Below are positions 8,754 to 19,100 of a stretch of 64,000 nt of DNA, piece after piece. Source of the DNA: Saprospiraceae bacterium. Lineage in GTDB: Bacteria > Bacteroidota > Bacteroidia > Chitinophagales > Saprospiraceae. Within the stretch, counting starts at the first letter, position 1. Every line of letters begins with the position of its first letter. The position numbers and the translations under genes are program-made. Below the pieces are notes generated by a model. It was not told the DNA's origin. It saw nothing but the letters and a program-made list of their open reading frames with translations, and ran no database searches. The stretch lies in the NCBI GenBank assembly GCA_016717655.1, contig JADKFC010000030.1:62001-126000 (forward strand). Reading direction: 5' to 3'.

Positions 8754-10607
8754 TTATTTTTTATCAATTTCTTCCTTGGTAATTCGCGGCCATACGTTGT
8801 TGTCTGGCATCACATCTATCATTCTATTGGAGGGATCGATTTCGATTCTTGCAATTTTAGAAAGAGGCTGGTTGAGCTGAACTTTGTAAACAGTTTGGGC
8901 CCAGGGCCAATCGGCAAGTTTAGTATAATCAGTATAGGTTACCTCAGGTTCTTTTTCTCCTCTCATCAGCACCAAAGGAATGTAATAAAGCTCTTTTTTT
9001 CCATTGTTTAAGGTTACTACTATGTCCAGTGGCATTGGCATTTCACCCACCCTTCTAATAAACAATTGATCTTCATATACAGTGTCAATAGCATAGTCTG
9101 TCACATGGGTGGTATTCACCCAGTATTGGGCAAACCAATCAAGAACCAGGCCTGATTCTTTTTCCATTAAACGGAAAAAATCCGATGCATCCGGATGTTT
9201 AAATTTCCAGGTCTCGTAATACTTTTTTAAAGCTTTGCCAAACTTTTCCTTTCCCATGATGTATTCCAATTGAACTAAACACAGCTGACCTTTGGTATAG
9301 GATCCTACAGAATAGGCGGTGTTGGTCATATAATGATCTGCATGGGTACTAAGGGCCTCAGCTGAACCTGAAAGCGCAAAGTTAGAATACCCTGTTATCG
9401 TTTCATCGAGTGGATTCTCATCATGTTTGCCTTTTAACAAGCCCATGGCAATAAGATGATCCATTGTTTCACTTGCCCCAAAAGAAGTAAATCCTTCGTC
9501 CATCCAGGGATACAGGGCTTCATTGGTTGCCAAAACCATCTGATACCATGAGTGCATCCATTCATGGATACACACCCCAACCAGGCTCATCAGTGATCTT
9601 TCACCTGTTACAAGGGTTGCCATTGGATACTCCATTCCTCCATCACCGCCCTGAACAAAGGAGTAAACCGGATAAGGATATTTTCCATACCGCTCATTCA
9701 TCCATTTTAAGGCCTCATCGGCTATTTTTGGTAATCTTTCCCAAGCATCTTTGGTCTTTTCATTTTCCTGATAGAAAAAATGTAAAACCGTACCGTCATT
9801 AGCTTTGATTTGAGTGTGTTTGTAGTCAGGATCAGCTGCCCACATAAAATCATGGACCTTTTCAGCTTTAAAATGCCAGGTGTGCTTTTTGGGTCTGCTG
9901 CTTACCTCAACTTCTGAATATCCATATCCTATTTCTGCCGCGTTTTGCAAAACACCTGTTGCAGCAACAATGTATTTGCTGTCCATTGTCAATTTCACAT
10001 CAAAATTACCCCAAACGCCATAAAATTCCCTTGCAACGTAAGGATTCGGGTGCCAGCCCATTTCATCGTATTCACACAATTTTGGATACCATTGCGCCAT
10101 AGAATAATCGATACCTTCCTTGTTTTTGCGCCCTGATCTTCTGATTTGAACAGGTATTTGCGACTCAAATTCCATTTCCAGTTTTACCTTTTGTCCAGGT
10201 AAAATGGGATGTTTCAAAAACACTTCTAATATTGTACCCTCCTCCTGGTAAGCCAATCTTTTTCCATTCATGGTCAGCGATTTAATTCGCTGATATCCGA
10301 TCTCCTCATTGCTGAGTTTTGAAATTCGATCTCCTACCCTTCTATCCGGATCTGGCAAATTCCTTGACCGTAAATCCATTTCACTATTGGGTTGAAACGC
10401 GTTAAAATATAAGTGATAAAACAGCTTAGTGAGCGTATCTGGAGAATTGTTGCTATAATCAATGGTTTGTTTTCCTTTCAAATGGTGGCGACCTGAGTCC
10501 AGGTTCACATCCATAAAATAATTAGCTTCCTGTTGCCAATAAGATTGGCTAAAAATTGAAAAGCTACAACCCACCAATAATAATAGAGAAAAGTATTGTT
10601 TGAACAT
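8754..10607 (-). CDS. Secreted M1-family (gluzincin) zinc aminopeptidase
   Basis: A signal peptide (MFKQYFSLLLLVGCSFSIFS) is followed by an N-terminal beta domain and a catalytic domain. The exopeptidase-type motif is GGMEYP rather than GAMEN, and the zinc site is HEWMH with the distal glutamate in WMDEGF 18-19 residues on. A downstream tyrosine region (NTAYSVGSYTKGQLCL) also fits the family. It would trim peptides in the periplasm or outside. A longer frame starts at TTG 10628, but that overlaps the promoter element at 10626-10633. ATG 10607 is preferred, with ATG 10616 as the alternative. Confidence 0.9.
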   Translation of the reverse strand: MFKQYFSLLLLVGCSFSIFSQSYWQQEANYFMDVNLDSGRHHLKGKQTIDYSNNSPDTLTKLFYHLYFNAFQPNSEMDLRSRNLPDPDRRVGDRISKLSNEEIGYQRIKSLTMNGKRLAYQEEGTILEVFLKHPILPGQKVKLEMEFESQIPVQIRRSGRKNKEGIDYSMAQWYPKLCEYDEMGWHPNPYVAREFYGVWGNFDVKLTMDSKYIVAATGVLQNAAEIGYGYSEVEVSSRPKKHTWHFKAEKVHDFMWAADPDYKHTQIKANDGTVLHFFYQENEKTKDAWERLPKIADEALKWMNERYGKYPYPVYSFVQGGDGGMEYPMATLVTGERSLMSLVGVCIHEWMHSWYQMVLATNEALYPWMDEGFTSFGASETMDHLIAMGLLKGKHDENPLDETITGYSNFALSGSAEALSTHADHYMTNTAYSVGSYTKGQLCLVQLEYIMGKEKFGKALKKYYETWKFKHPDASDFFRLMEKESGLVLDWFAQYWVNTTHVTDYAIDTVYEDQLFIRRVGEMPMPLDIVVTLNNGKKELYYIPLVLMRGEKEPEVTYTDYTKLADWPWAQTVYKVQLNQPLSKIARIEIDPSNRMIDVMPDNNVWPRITKEEIDKK

Positions 10608-10625
10608 ATACGGCATTTGTTTTTG

Positions 10626-10633
10626 CAAAAATA
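10626..10633 (-). promoter_or_regulatory. -7 element (TATTTTTG) for the M1 peptidase
   Basis: TATTTTTG-C on the minus strand fits TAnnTTTG. It lies 18 bases before ATG 10607 and rules against the upstream TTG start. Confidence 0.5.
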
Positions 10634-10635
10634 TC

Positions 10636-11415
10636 TTATTTTAACAATTGTAGGTTATAATTGAAGACGTGATGTCCTACAATGCCAGCCGCTACACCAA
10701 CATTCAATGACTCGGCAACTTTGATACTACTGCCTCCAATGCTAACACAAGCAAGGTCCGGCAATGTCTGTTTCCATGCAGCATCAATGCCTTTTCCTTC
10801 TGATCCCAATACATAAATATGATAAGGAAGTTCAGTTTTAGGAGACAGTACATCTCCCCCCATGTCTAATAAACATATATGCTGGGGGTTGGCCAGATCC
10901 AAAAGAGTTAAACGATCCGTTTTCACTAATGGTATCCCTGCTACACTACCCATAGAAGCCTGCACCACCTTTGGATGAAATCCATCGGCTGTTCCGGGTC
11001 CTAATAATATACCCCCAAATCCAAACCAATCTGCAATTCTGATTATGGTACCCACATTGCCTGGGTCCTGGACACCATCCAAATAAAATAGAGGCTTGGG
11101 CAATGTTAACAAATCAGGAAGTGAGCCCCACTTTTGTTTGGCCACCACTACTACCTCAGAGGGTTGCTGCAAGGAAGAAATCTGATCCATCTGCTCTGTG
11201 GTTGCTGTATAAACAGGACAAGTATGGATTTTTATGGCATGAACGTTATATTCTAACCAGGTTGATGTAGCAACCACACATTCTATGGAAAAGTCAGAAT
11301 TAAGTAGTTCAACGCATGTTTTATCTCCTTCAGCCACAAAATTTTCATATTTTTGTCTGAATTTCGACATGCCCAAAGAACGAATGTACTTAGTATGATT
11401 GTTTGAAAGGTTCAT
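10636..11415 (-). CDS. SpoU/TrmH-family RNA 2'-O-methyltransferase
   Basis: The protein is a SPOUT methylase that modifies a ribose in rRNA or tRNA using S-adenosylmethionine. An N-terminal substrate-binding domain (HTKYIRSLGMSKFRQKYENF) is followed by motif 1 LDGVQDPGNVGTIIR, motif 2 LGSEGKGI and motif 3 SIGGSSIKVAESLNVGVAAGI, which form the knotted cofactor site. Length 259 is normal. It is divergent from the Omp85 gene with only 16 bp between the start codons. A TAGCTTTG promoter at 11420-11427 places the transcript start at the ATG itself. Confidence 0.92.
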   Translation of the reverse strand: MNLSNNHTKYIRSLGMSKFRQKYENFVAEGDKTCVELLNSDFSIECVVATSTWLEYNVHAIKIHTCPVYTATTEQMDQISSLQQPSEVVVVAKQKWGSLPDLLTLPKPLFYLDGVQDPGNVGTIIRIADWFGFGGILLGPGTADGFHPKVVQASMGSVAGIPLVKTDRLTLLDLANPQHICLLDMGGDVLSPKTELPYHIYVLGSEGKGIDAAWKQTLPDLACVSIGGSSIKVAESLNVGVAAGIVGHHVFNYNLQLLK

Positions 11416-11419
11416 AGGG

Positions 11420-11427
11420 CAAAGCTA
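11420..11427 (-). promoter_or_regulatory. -7 element (TAGCTTTG) giving a near-leaderless trmH-like transcript
   Basis: TAGCTTTG-C on minus matches TAnnTTTG and ends only 4 bases before the A of ATG at 11415. Confidence 0.55.
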
Positions 11428-11431
11428 AAAC

Positions 11432-13798
11432 ATGAATTCATTATTATTCCAATACCGGCTTTCTTTTATCTGCATAGTGCTGCTCATTTCGCTGTTTATG
11501 AATTCCTGCCGCAGTACAAAATTTTTAAATGAAGATGAATTTCTAATAAAAGAGGTAACCATCAAAATTGACGATACTGCAGAAAAAGTAAATAAATCTT
11601 CCCTCAAAACCGAACTTAATTACTTTGTGAGGCAGCAAAAAAATGGAAAAATACTATTTATACCCCGTGAATATATTTTTTATAAGACGTCTGAACCTGG
11701 CGATTCTTCAAAGGTAAATAATTGGATCAGAAGTCGTTTTGGTGAAAAACCCAGCATCCATGATAGTCTAAAAACCATTGAATCTGCAAAGGCCATGGAA
11801 CAATACCTTCGATATAAGAAAGGGTATTACGATGCAACAGCCAGCCATGAAATTAATAATGGTAAACACAAAGCCAAGGTTACTTACAATGTAGTCACAG
11901 GTAGGCGTTACAAGCTGGGGTCGCTTAGCTATTTCAGCAAGGACACTACTTTGCTAAGGCATGTTCTTAACGTAGCTCCTCTTAGCCTGCTAACACAGGG
12001 AGAAGGGCTGGATGCAGATCGGTTTGAACTTGAAAAGGCCCGTATTGTCAATTACCTCCAAAACCAGGGTTATGCTGACTTTGCTGCCAATTACATTTCT
12101 GTGAAAGGGGACAGCACTTCAGGTAATTTCAGCGTAGATGTGATAATAGACATTCTTTTACCGGATGGTAAAACAAAACATCCGGTTTACAGAAACGGCA
12201 AAATTGCTGTTTATACGGATCATTACCATAAACAGGATACATCTGACATGCTAACGCAACGCATAGATTCTATTCTGTATAAGTCGGAACAATCCTACTT
12301 CATGGTTTCACCAAAGGTAATTTCAAATAGCATCTCTTTTGAGCCAGGTGGACTTACCAAACGAGATGACAGGATTTACACTTACAACAAATTGGCCAAC
12401 CTGGGGGCTTACCGATTTGCAGAAATCATACCTTCTAAAAATCAGCAAGACAGTTTGCTTATCGACTACAATATCCAATTGACTCCCTATATAAATAAAT
12501 GGACAATGGACAACGGCTTGGATGTGTTTAACAGTACCTTGGCCGGGTCCGGAAATGAAACCCAGCGGCTTTTGGGTTTTGGTGTTTCTACCCAACTAAC
12601 CAACCGAAATTTACTGGGAGGCAGCGAAAAATATAGCATCTCAGGAGGAATTAGTACACAAATTGACCTTAGTCAAAGTGCCAATAGATTCAGGGCTTTC
12701 AATGTCAACTTTAACAATGATTTGCAATTCCCTACTTTCAAAGATCCTTTAAAAGTGGTTAAAGCACTCAATATAGTATATCTGGCATCCGATAAGCTTT
12801 ATGGCAATTTTGTTAAAGATGCAGTTACCAATTTGAATCTGGGTTTTAATTTAGTTAACCTTAGAGATTTGTATTCCATTACAACCGTAAACGCTTCACT
12901 AGGATATCGCTTTACAGATCGCATTTCAAGATCCATTATTATTGATCAAATTGGTATTACATTTAACGATTATACCATAAAAAGCCTATTTGACTCCATA
13001 ACAATTAAGAATCCTTTCATCAAGCGTAATTTTGAGGACAATTTTTTTACCGGCTTATTTTTCAGAAACCTGAATTATACCTTTAACTTTCCGCGCAATG
13101 AAAAAGGATGGTCAGGAGCTTTGTTTGCCAACATAGAATTTTCCGGTCTGGAAGCATTTATTCTTAATGGCATCTCCAATTCAATTTCTGGAAAAGACCA
13201 ACAATGGAGTTTAGGAGGGTATGAGTTTTCGAAATTTGGCAGGCTTGAACTCGATGGTAGAATAACCAAAGCCTTCTCTGGAAAACGATCTTTGGTGGGA
13301 AGACTCAATTTTGGAATCATAGCACCTTTAGTTAAGAACCAGGCAGCGCCATTTATCAAACAGTTTAATGTGGGAGGACCCAATAGTCTCAGGGCATGGG
13401 GACCAAGGGTCTTAGGACCGGGGGCTTTTTTCAATCCTACTTTAGGCAATGTTCTGCCTTACTCACAGGGTGATTTGAAAATTGAGGCCAATTTGGAATA
13501 TCGGTTTAAAATTTGGTGGATCCTTCAAGGAGCAGTATTTGTTGACGCCGGAAACGTGTGGGCACTTACTGGGTTTGAGGATGAAAATGGAAATTTTGGT
13601 CCCAATTTCCTCAATCAGGTTGCAGTTGCTGCCGGCTGGGGTATGAGGTGGGATTTCAACTACTTCAATATTCGATTCGACTTTGGATACAGGATGAGAG
13701 ATCCTTATATAACCGGCAAATCTCATTGGTATTCAATCAACAGGGTGAAGGAACAAAATCTGGGCAATATCCAGGTTGCCGTCAACTATCCTTTCTGA
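11432..13798 (+). CDS. TamL-like Omp85/BamA-superfamily outer-membrane lipoprotein
   Basis: This is an outer-membrane assembly factor of the Omp85 superfamily, anchored as a lipoprotein. The signal peptide has a lipobox-like cysteine (LFMNSCRSTKFLNEDE). The first ~330 residues hold POTRA-like repeats (KAMEQYLRYKKGYYDA, KARIVNYLQNQGYADF). The C-terminal part is a beta barrel with GGPNSLRAWGPRVLGPGAF, the counterpart of the conserved RGF-type lumen motif, and VDAGNVW. Length 788 fits the family. The lipid anchor separates it from classical BamA. Its 3' end nearly abuts the convergent gene. Confidence 0.88.
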   Translation: MNSLLFQYRLSFICIVLLISLFMNSCRSTKFLNEDEFLIKEVTIKIDDTAEKVNKSSLKTELNYFVRQQKNGKILFIPREYIFYKTSEPGDSSKVNNWIRSRFGEKPSIHDSLKTIESAKAMEQYLRYKKGYYDATASHEINNGKHKAKVTYNVVTGRRYKLGSLSYFSKDTTLLRHVLNVAPLSLLTQGEGLDADRFELEKARIVNYLQNQGYADFAANYISVKGDSTSGNFSVDVIIDILLPDGKTKHPVYRNGKIAVYTDHYHKQDTSDMLTQRIDSILYKSEQSYFMVSPKVISNSISFEPGGLTKRDDRIYTYNKLANLGAYRFAEIIPSKNQQDSLLIDYNIQLTPYINKWTMDNGLDVFNSTLAGSGNETQRLLGFGVSTQLTNRNLLGGSEKYSISGGISTQIDLSQSANRFRAFNVNFNNDLQFPTFKDPLKVVKALNIVYLASDKLYGNFVKDAVTNLNLGFNLVNLRDLYSITTVNASLGYRFTDRISRSIIIDQIGITFNDYTIKSLFDSITIKNPFIKRNFEDNFFTGLFFRNLNYTFNFPRNEKGWSGALFANIEFSGLEAFILNGISNSISGKDQQWSLGGYEFSKFGRLELDGRITKAFSGKRSLVGRLNFGIIAPLVKNQAAPFIKQFNVGGPNSLRAWGPRVLGPGAFFNPTLGNVLPYSQGDLKIEANLEYRFKIWWILQGAVFVDAGNVWALTGFEDENGNFGPNFLNQVAVAAGWGMRWDFNYFNIRFDFGYRMRDPYITGKSHWYSINRVKEQNLGNIQVAVNYPF

Positions 13799-13814
13799 TA
13801 AATACTGTTATCAG
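13795..13814. terminator. Small hairpin shared by two convergent stop codons
   Basis: Perfect arms CTGATAA (13795-13801) and TTATCAG (13808-13814) with a 6-base loop. The two TGA stops lie in the arms. No T tract follows, so termination is weak at best. Confidence 0.3.
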
Positions 13815-15865
13815 CAGATCAGCTCTTTTCTCAACTCATCAAAACAAGGGCTACCTCCTGTAGCAATGATGTCTGATGCCCAAATACTGTGGGTAATAAA
13901 GCCAAGCTTCTGAATTTTTTCCAGTAACAAAAATTGATCTTCAAATCCGTTGGAAGGCAGATCGACAGGCAAACCATTAAATAATAAGAGAACTTGTTTC
14001 CTCCTTGTCTCAAGTATGCTCTCAATCAATGCGTCTTGTTTAGAGGTTCTCCCCTGAAATTCCTTAATTCCCAGATCGTCTAACTCCCTTAGTAAAGCGT
14101 TGCTCAGGGCCTTGGGAAGTAAACATAATATATTGGCCGACTTTAATTGGAAGACTCTGATTTCGCAATTTAGGGCCAATATCACTTCTGCAACCGTTCT
14201 GGCTACAGAAAATCGATCCGTAATAACAAACTCGTCGATCTTTTTATCAATTTTACTTAGTGCTGTGAGGCCTTTTATTACTTCAACATCAACAAACCAA
14301 TCGGAAGAAGATCCATCTTCTGTTTTTAATCTAAAACTTATTTCATTTCCCATACCTTCGGACAGAGAAATTATAAATTGTCCTATTCCTGGTTGGACTG
14401 CCTCCTTTTCATTCGCTGCCTTTGAAAAGTGAAGCCACTTGCCTACTTTGGTAAAGAGTGTTGGACTTTCCTTTTCGGATTCACCACCTTGATTTTTTAA
14501 TCGCTTAACGTCAGATTCTGCCACGAGCAACCACTTCAACATCTGGCTATCTCCTGCATTTTTGATCACTTCTTCACTGTCTATCAGGGCCGGATTTAGC
14601 CAGCTTTCAAAAAATAATTGGTGGGCTGCCTCATCAAAATCTTCTATCCAGTGTTCCGCCGGAAGACATTTTATTGCATCAATTAATTGCAACGTCTGAG
14701 GGTCAAGGGTCTCCGAAAAAGCCTTCCAGGCCATGATATCCGGATATGACTTACTAAAATCCAGAGCCCGATTTAACTTCTGATGATTATGGTGCAGGGT
14801 TACATAAAATTGATAAAAGTTGCGTGTGTTGTTTTCCAGGTTCTTTTTGAGTACCTTTTTGGAATTGATGTCTTGAATAATTATTTCTACTTTTTCTCCC
14901 CATAACTTTAGATCGGGGTTGGATGTGTTGCCTGCATTGATTCTCTTTATATAATCATCTGCCATTTGATGACAAATTAAAGATAAGTCCATCAACTGAT
15001 CTTTAATGCGACCAAGATATATTTCTACTCCGTTTTTCGACTGGATCTCATTAAATGTAATCCATCCTCCAAGAATTGGCGCGAATTGGGTAGAAAACGT
15101 GGTAATTTCCTGCAAAAACTTACCAATTTCGGGCAAAATTCGGGTTTTGGGATTTAAATTGCCTCCAATCCAAGCTGATTCCGGCAGTATTTTGACCTCA
15201 TCCCACTGACCCAAAATAGAAAGAAATTGAAGATAAGCTAACTTCCCGTGGTGCATATAATGCTGTCTTTTTTCAACAGCGATTTTTTCAAGGATTTCTT
15301 TTAACTCGTCTGTTATTGTACCCAGTGATAAAACAACTTCTTCCAGTAAATGGGCCTTTTCTGTATAAATCAACAAATGATACTCCTGTAATTGGTTAAA
15401 AACAGTATCATCAGCTTTTGCGGCAGGTTTCAACTCTGCTGCTTTTCTGATTGTGTTTTTTAGCTTCACTAAAGCTGCAGGATCTGGATTTAGGAGACAT
15501 TGATGAATGAAATTTTTATCAGCTTTTATGCCTTTTTCTGCTAAATACAAAGCATGCTCACGAATACTCAAGCCCATAGGGCTTAGCGCATTCAATTGTT
15601 GGATGCCGTCTTGGAAACGACGCTGAGCGAAATAAAATTTTTGCCCATTTTCTTCCTTTATGGCGTTGTTTGTCGATTCCGCCGCCTTGGTACTTAACAA
15701 TAATTCATCATCTATTAGATTAAAATGAGAAAATATTGTTGAAAGATAGGGATGCCAGCTTAACTGGGTAATTAATCCGGAAGAAATTTTAACCTCTACC
15801 GAACCACCGGAAATAGAAAATTGAAGGGCGTCGCGAAAGTAATGTGTCAATTCATTGGGGTTCAT
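13811..15865 (-). CDS. Large protein of unknown function
   Basis: I do not recognise a family. The 684-residue protein is soluble, largely helical, with no signal peptide, membrane segment or nucleotide-binding loop; the C-terminal ~150 residues look alpha/beta (FVITDRFSVARTVAEVILALN, VLLLFNGLPVDLP). The annotated ATG at 15865 is probably not the real start. A TATATTTG promoter at 15958-15965 points to an ATG at 15945, which opens a 27-codon frame (MMSAILENLNFLSTVEKEP...) that runs into an A7 run at 15865-15871 and stops right at this ATG. One extra A would fuse the two. A helical scaffold or regulatory protein is possible. Confidence 0.75.
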   Translation of the reverse strand: MNPNELTHYFRDALQFSISGGSVEVKISSGLITQLSWHPYLSTIFSHFNLIDDELLLSTKAAESTNNAIKEENGQKFYFAQRRFQDGIQQLNALSPMGLSIREHALYLAEKGIKADKNFIHQCLLNPDPAALVKLKNTIRKAAELKPAAKADDTVFNQLQEYHLLIYTEKAHLLEEVVLSLGTITDELKEILEKIAVEKRQHYMHHGKLAYLQFLSILGQWDEVKILPESAWIGGNLNPKTRILPEIGKFLQEITTFSTQFAPILGGWITFNEIQSKNGVEIYLGRIKDQLMDLSLICHQMADDYIKRINAGNTSNPDLKLWGEKVEIIIQDINSKKVLKKNLENNTRNFYQFYVTLHHNHQKLNRALDFSKSYPDIMAWKAFSETLDPQTLQLIDAIKCLPAEHWIEDFDEAAHQLFFESWLNPALIDSEEVIKNAGDSQMLKWLLVAESDVKRLKNQGGESEKESPTLFTKVGKWLHFSKAANEKEAVQPGIGQFIISLSEGMGNEISFRLKTEDGSSSDWFVDVEVIKGLTALSKIDKKIDEFVITDRFSVARTVAEVILALNCEIRVFQLKSANILCLLPKALSNALLRELDDLGIKEFQGRTSKQDALIESILETRRKQVLLLFNGLPVDLPSNGFEDQFLLLEKIQKLGFITHSIWASDIIATGGSPCFDELRKELIC

Positions 15866-15957
15866 TTTTTTGGATTGTCCTGGGTACAGGGCTCTTTCTC
15901 CACCGTACTTAAAAAGTTTAGGTTTTCCAAAATGGCCGACATCATTGATTTTTTTTA

Positions 15958-15965
15958 CAAATATA
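15958..15965 (-). promoter_or_regulatory. -7 element (TATATTTG) for the unknown 684-aa gene
   Basis: It fits TAnnTTTG and ends 12 bases before ATG 15945, which supports an upstream translation start. Confidence 0.5.
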
Positions 15966-16142
15966 AAATAATTAAATGTGATAACAATTCAAACACAACA
16001 GGAAAGGGGGGGATTATGATTTTTCTACGTTAAATCAAAGGTTTATTTAAAAAGAAGTCCGAAGCGGACAATTTTATGACTGTATCAGTAAAAAATACCC
16101 TTTTTCGGCTTTCAACTTCAACCTACAAACTAAAATAAATTT

Positions 16143-16150
16143 TACTTTTG
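16143..16150 (+). promoter_or_regulatory. -7 element (TACTTTTG) for the PKD metalloprotease
   Basis: TACTTTTG-C fits TAnnTTTG and lies 23 bases before ATG 16174. Confidence 0.5.
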
Positions 16151-16173
16151 CAACATTTAAAGAAATATTGAAA

Positions 16174-19100
16174 ATGTATTTACACAAACTACTTTACATT
16201 TTATTTGTCTGGATAGGATTCCAGGGCCTGATGGGTCAGTCATCTTCTATAAAACCCATAGATCAAAAATTCAGGAAATTTGAGATACTCAGTCTTCCTT
16301 CTTCACAACTTTACGGAAGTATCTCTGCTCAAAGGTCGGAGCAGAAAAATATTACTTTAAACAATTGGGATCTTACCCTTTTTGATTCAGAAATTATTTC
16401 TTCCAAGTATACTGCCAGAATTGCTGGTTCAAATGGCATTTTGGAAGAAAGAGCGCCCTCCGTGCTCGCCCTTAATGGTTATACTCGCCAGGGAGGAAGG
16501 GTTAGTTTGACATTTGCTGACAATTTTATTTATGGTTATGTGGAAGCAGATGGCACTACTTATTTTATAGAACCCCTTTATCACCAAACACGCACCCCAT
16601 CCACTGACCAATTTATTGTTTACAAGGCTGAGGATATCCTGGATGATGCAGAGCATACATGTGCAACTGACTCTCCGGAAAAAATAGGTCATGAACACGA
16701 CCATGGCACACAAGAAACAAATCGCGTAGGACTCTGCTATGAAGTGGAATATGCCATCGCCAATGATTTTCTGATGTTTCAAGCCTACGGCACCTCCAAT
16801 GGAGTTCAAAACCATGCCATTGGGGTACTTAATAACGTACAAACCAATTATGATGATGAATTCGCTGATGAAATCCAGTTTGTCATTGTAGAGCAATTTG
16901 TATCCACATGCAGTAACTGCGACCCATGGACCAATTCAACAAATGCTGAAACCGTTCTTAATAGTTTCACAGATTGGGCACCCGGTGGCTTTGCTTTTAA
17001 CCATGACATCGGTTCAATATGGACAGATCGCGACTTTAATGGATCAACGATAGGAATTGCCTGGGTAGGTGCATTGTGTACACCTATCCAATACAATGCT
17101 TTACAGGATTTTTCTTCGAATGCCAGTTTGAAAAGGGTAATGGTTGCCCACGAATTTGGTCATAATTTTGATGCCAGTCATGATGTGTCAGGAAGTCCGC
17201 ACATAATGGCTCCATCAGTGCAAAATACCACTACCTGGTCAGCAGCATCAAAAACAGATATGCAGAATTTTTACAGCAATGTCGATTGTCTCGATTTTTG
17301 CCCTTCAGTGGTAGCTCCTCAAGCCAATTTTACATATACTGTTACCACAGAATGCGCTCCAGGAACCGTACAATATACCAACCAATCTACGGGTACCATC
17401 ACATCGTATGAATGGGAATTTGAGGGAGGAACACCTTCTACCTCGTCACAACAAAACCCTACTATCACGTACAATAATCCGGGTACTTTTAGTGTGACCT
17501 TAACTGTATCAAATGGTCCTTTTTCCAATACCCTGGAAATGATCGATGAAATTACCATTTTTCCGGTGCCGGATGCAGACTTCACATACGACATCAATGG
17601 CAATGAGGTAACTTTTACCAATACCAGCCAGGCTGGTCCAAGTGCCTCTTATACATGGGATTTTGGTGATGGCAACACCAGCAATGAAGAAAATCCAGTC
17701 CATGTTTATACACTGGATGGTTCCTATACCGTTTTGTTGTCCATAGACGATATCTGTGGTTTTAACAACCGCAATAAGACATTGACCATAGCAACACCAC
17801 CAACGGCTAATTTCGCCGCCAATCCTACAAGCGGCTGTGGCAGTTTTGAAGTTGCCTTTACCAATACCTCATCAGTAAATGCTACCATTTTTGATTGGGA
17901 ATTTCCAGGAGGTTCCCCAGGTTCTTCCATATTGCCCAATCCTACTGTAACTTACAGTACACCGGGCAGCTATTTGGTAAGCCTGACAGCTTCGAATGCC
18001 CAGGGCAGTAACACAAAAACTGTTGCCAACTTCATCACCGTTCTTGCTCAACCGACCTCTGCCTTCACCTTTACACAAACCGGTCAAACTTTTGTCTTTA
18101 CAAACCAGGCAACCAATGCCACCAGCTTTTTCTGGAACTTCGGAGATGGCAACACAAGTACACAAGCCAATCCAACACATACCTATGCAGCATCCGGCAG
18201 TTACACTGTTACTTTGATAACAGGCAATGGAAATTGTCCAACTGCCAGTTCAACACAATCCATAAGTGCCAGCACAGCGCCAGTTTCTTCATTCACAAGT
18301 GCATCCTCTTCGGGTTGTGCTCCATTTTCTGCTGCATTCAACAATACTTCTGCCAATAACCCAAGCAGTTATTTATGGCAATTTCCAGGAGGTCAACCCA
18401 ACACTTCTACCCTGGCCACCCCATCTGTTGTTTACATTATGCCCGGCAATTATGATGTTACTTTAATAACATCCAATGTCAATGGCAGTGATACACTTAC
18501 ACTGACCAATTATATTCAGGTCAATACAGTGCCGGATGTATCTTTTGTTTCATCTAATAATGAATTGACTTTTAACTTCAACAATACAGGTACTGGTGCT
18601 ACTTCTTTTGCATGGGCATTTGGAGATGGCAACACCTCCAACCTAGAAAATCCAGTCCATACCTATTCTGTTGAAGGAAGTTACACAGTAAACTTTAGTG
18701 CATCCAATGCTTGTGGAAACGTAAATACAAGTCAAAATGTCGATGCCTACTTCATACCCTCTGCAAGTGCTAATTCAGCGAGCCCTTCTACCATTTGTAA
18801 AGGGAATACCGTTAGTTTTGTAGACCAGTCTACAGGAAATGTAACAGAGAGACAATGGTTCTTTGAAGGTGGTTCGCCTGCTACCTCAATGCAAGATCAG
18901 GTAACCGTTACCTACCCATTGCCGGGTGAATATGATGTCACACTCATTGTTGGCAACAGTTCAGGAAACGATACAATAGTACTGTCAGACTACGTAAAAG
19001 TGGGCGATGTACCTCAAACCACAATTACTCAGCTTAGTAACAACAATATTATCACTTTGACCAACGCAGGAAGTAATTATACTGCATTTGCATGGATTCT

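Larger units (their letters stand above)
15866..16173. other. Divergent intergenic region with two promoters
   Basis: It holds the minus-strand promoter TATATTTG at 15958-15965, a small hairpin GTCCG-AAG-CGGAC at 16057-16069 and the plus-strand promoter at 16143-16150. The first 80 bases probably encode the N-terminus of the minus-strand gene. Confidence 0.4.

Noticed and set aside
13795..13814. Efficient terminator between convergent genes
   Set aside because: The 7-bp arms lack G-C strength and a T tract; kept only as a low-confidence feature.
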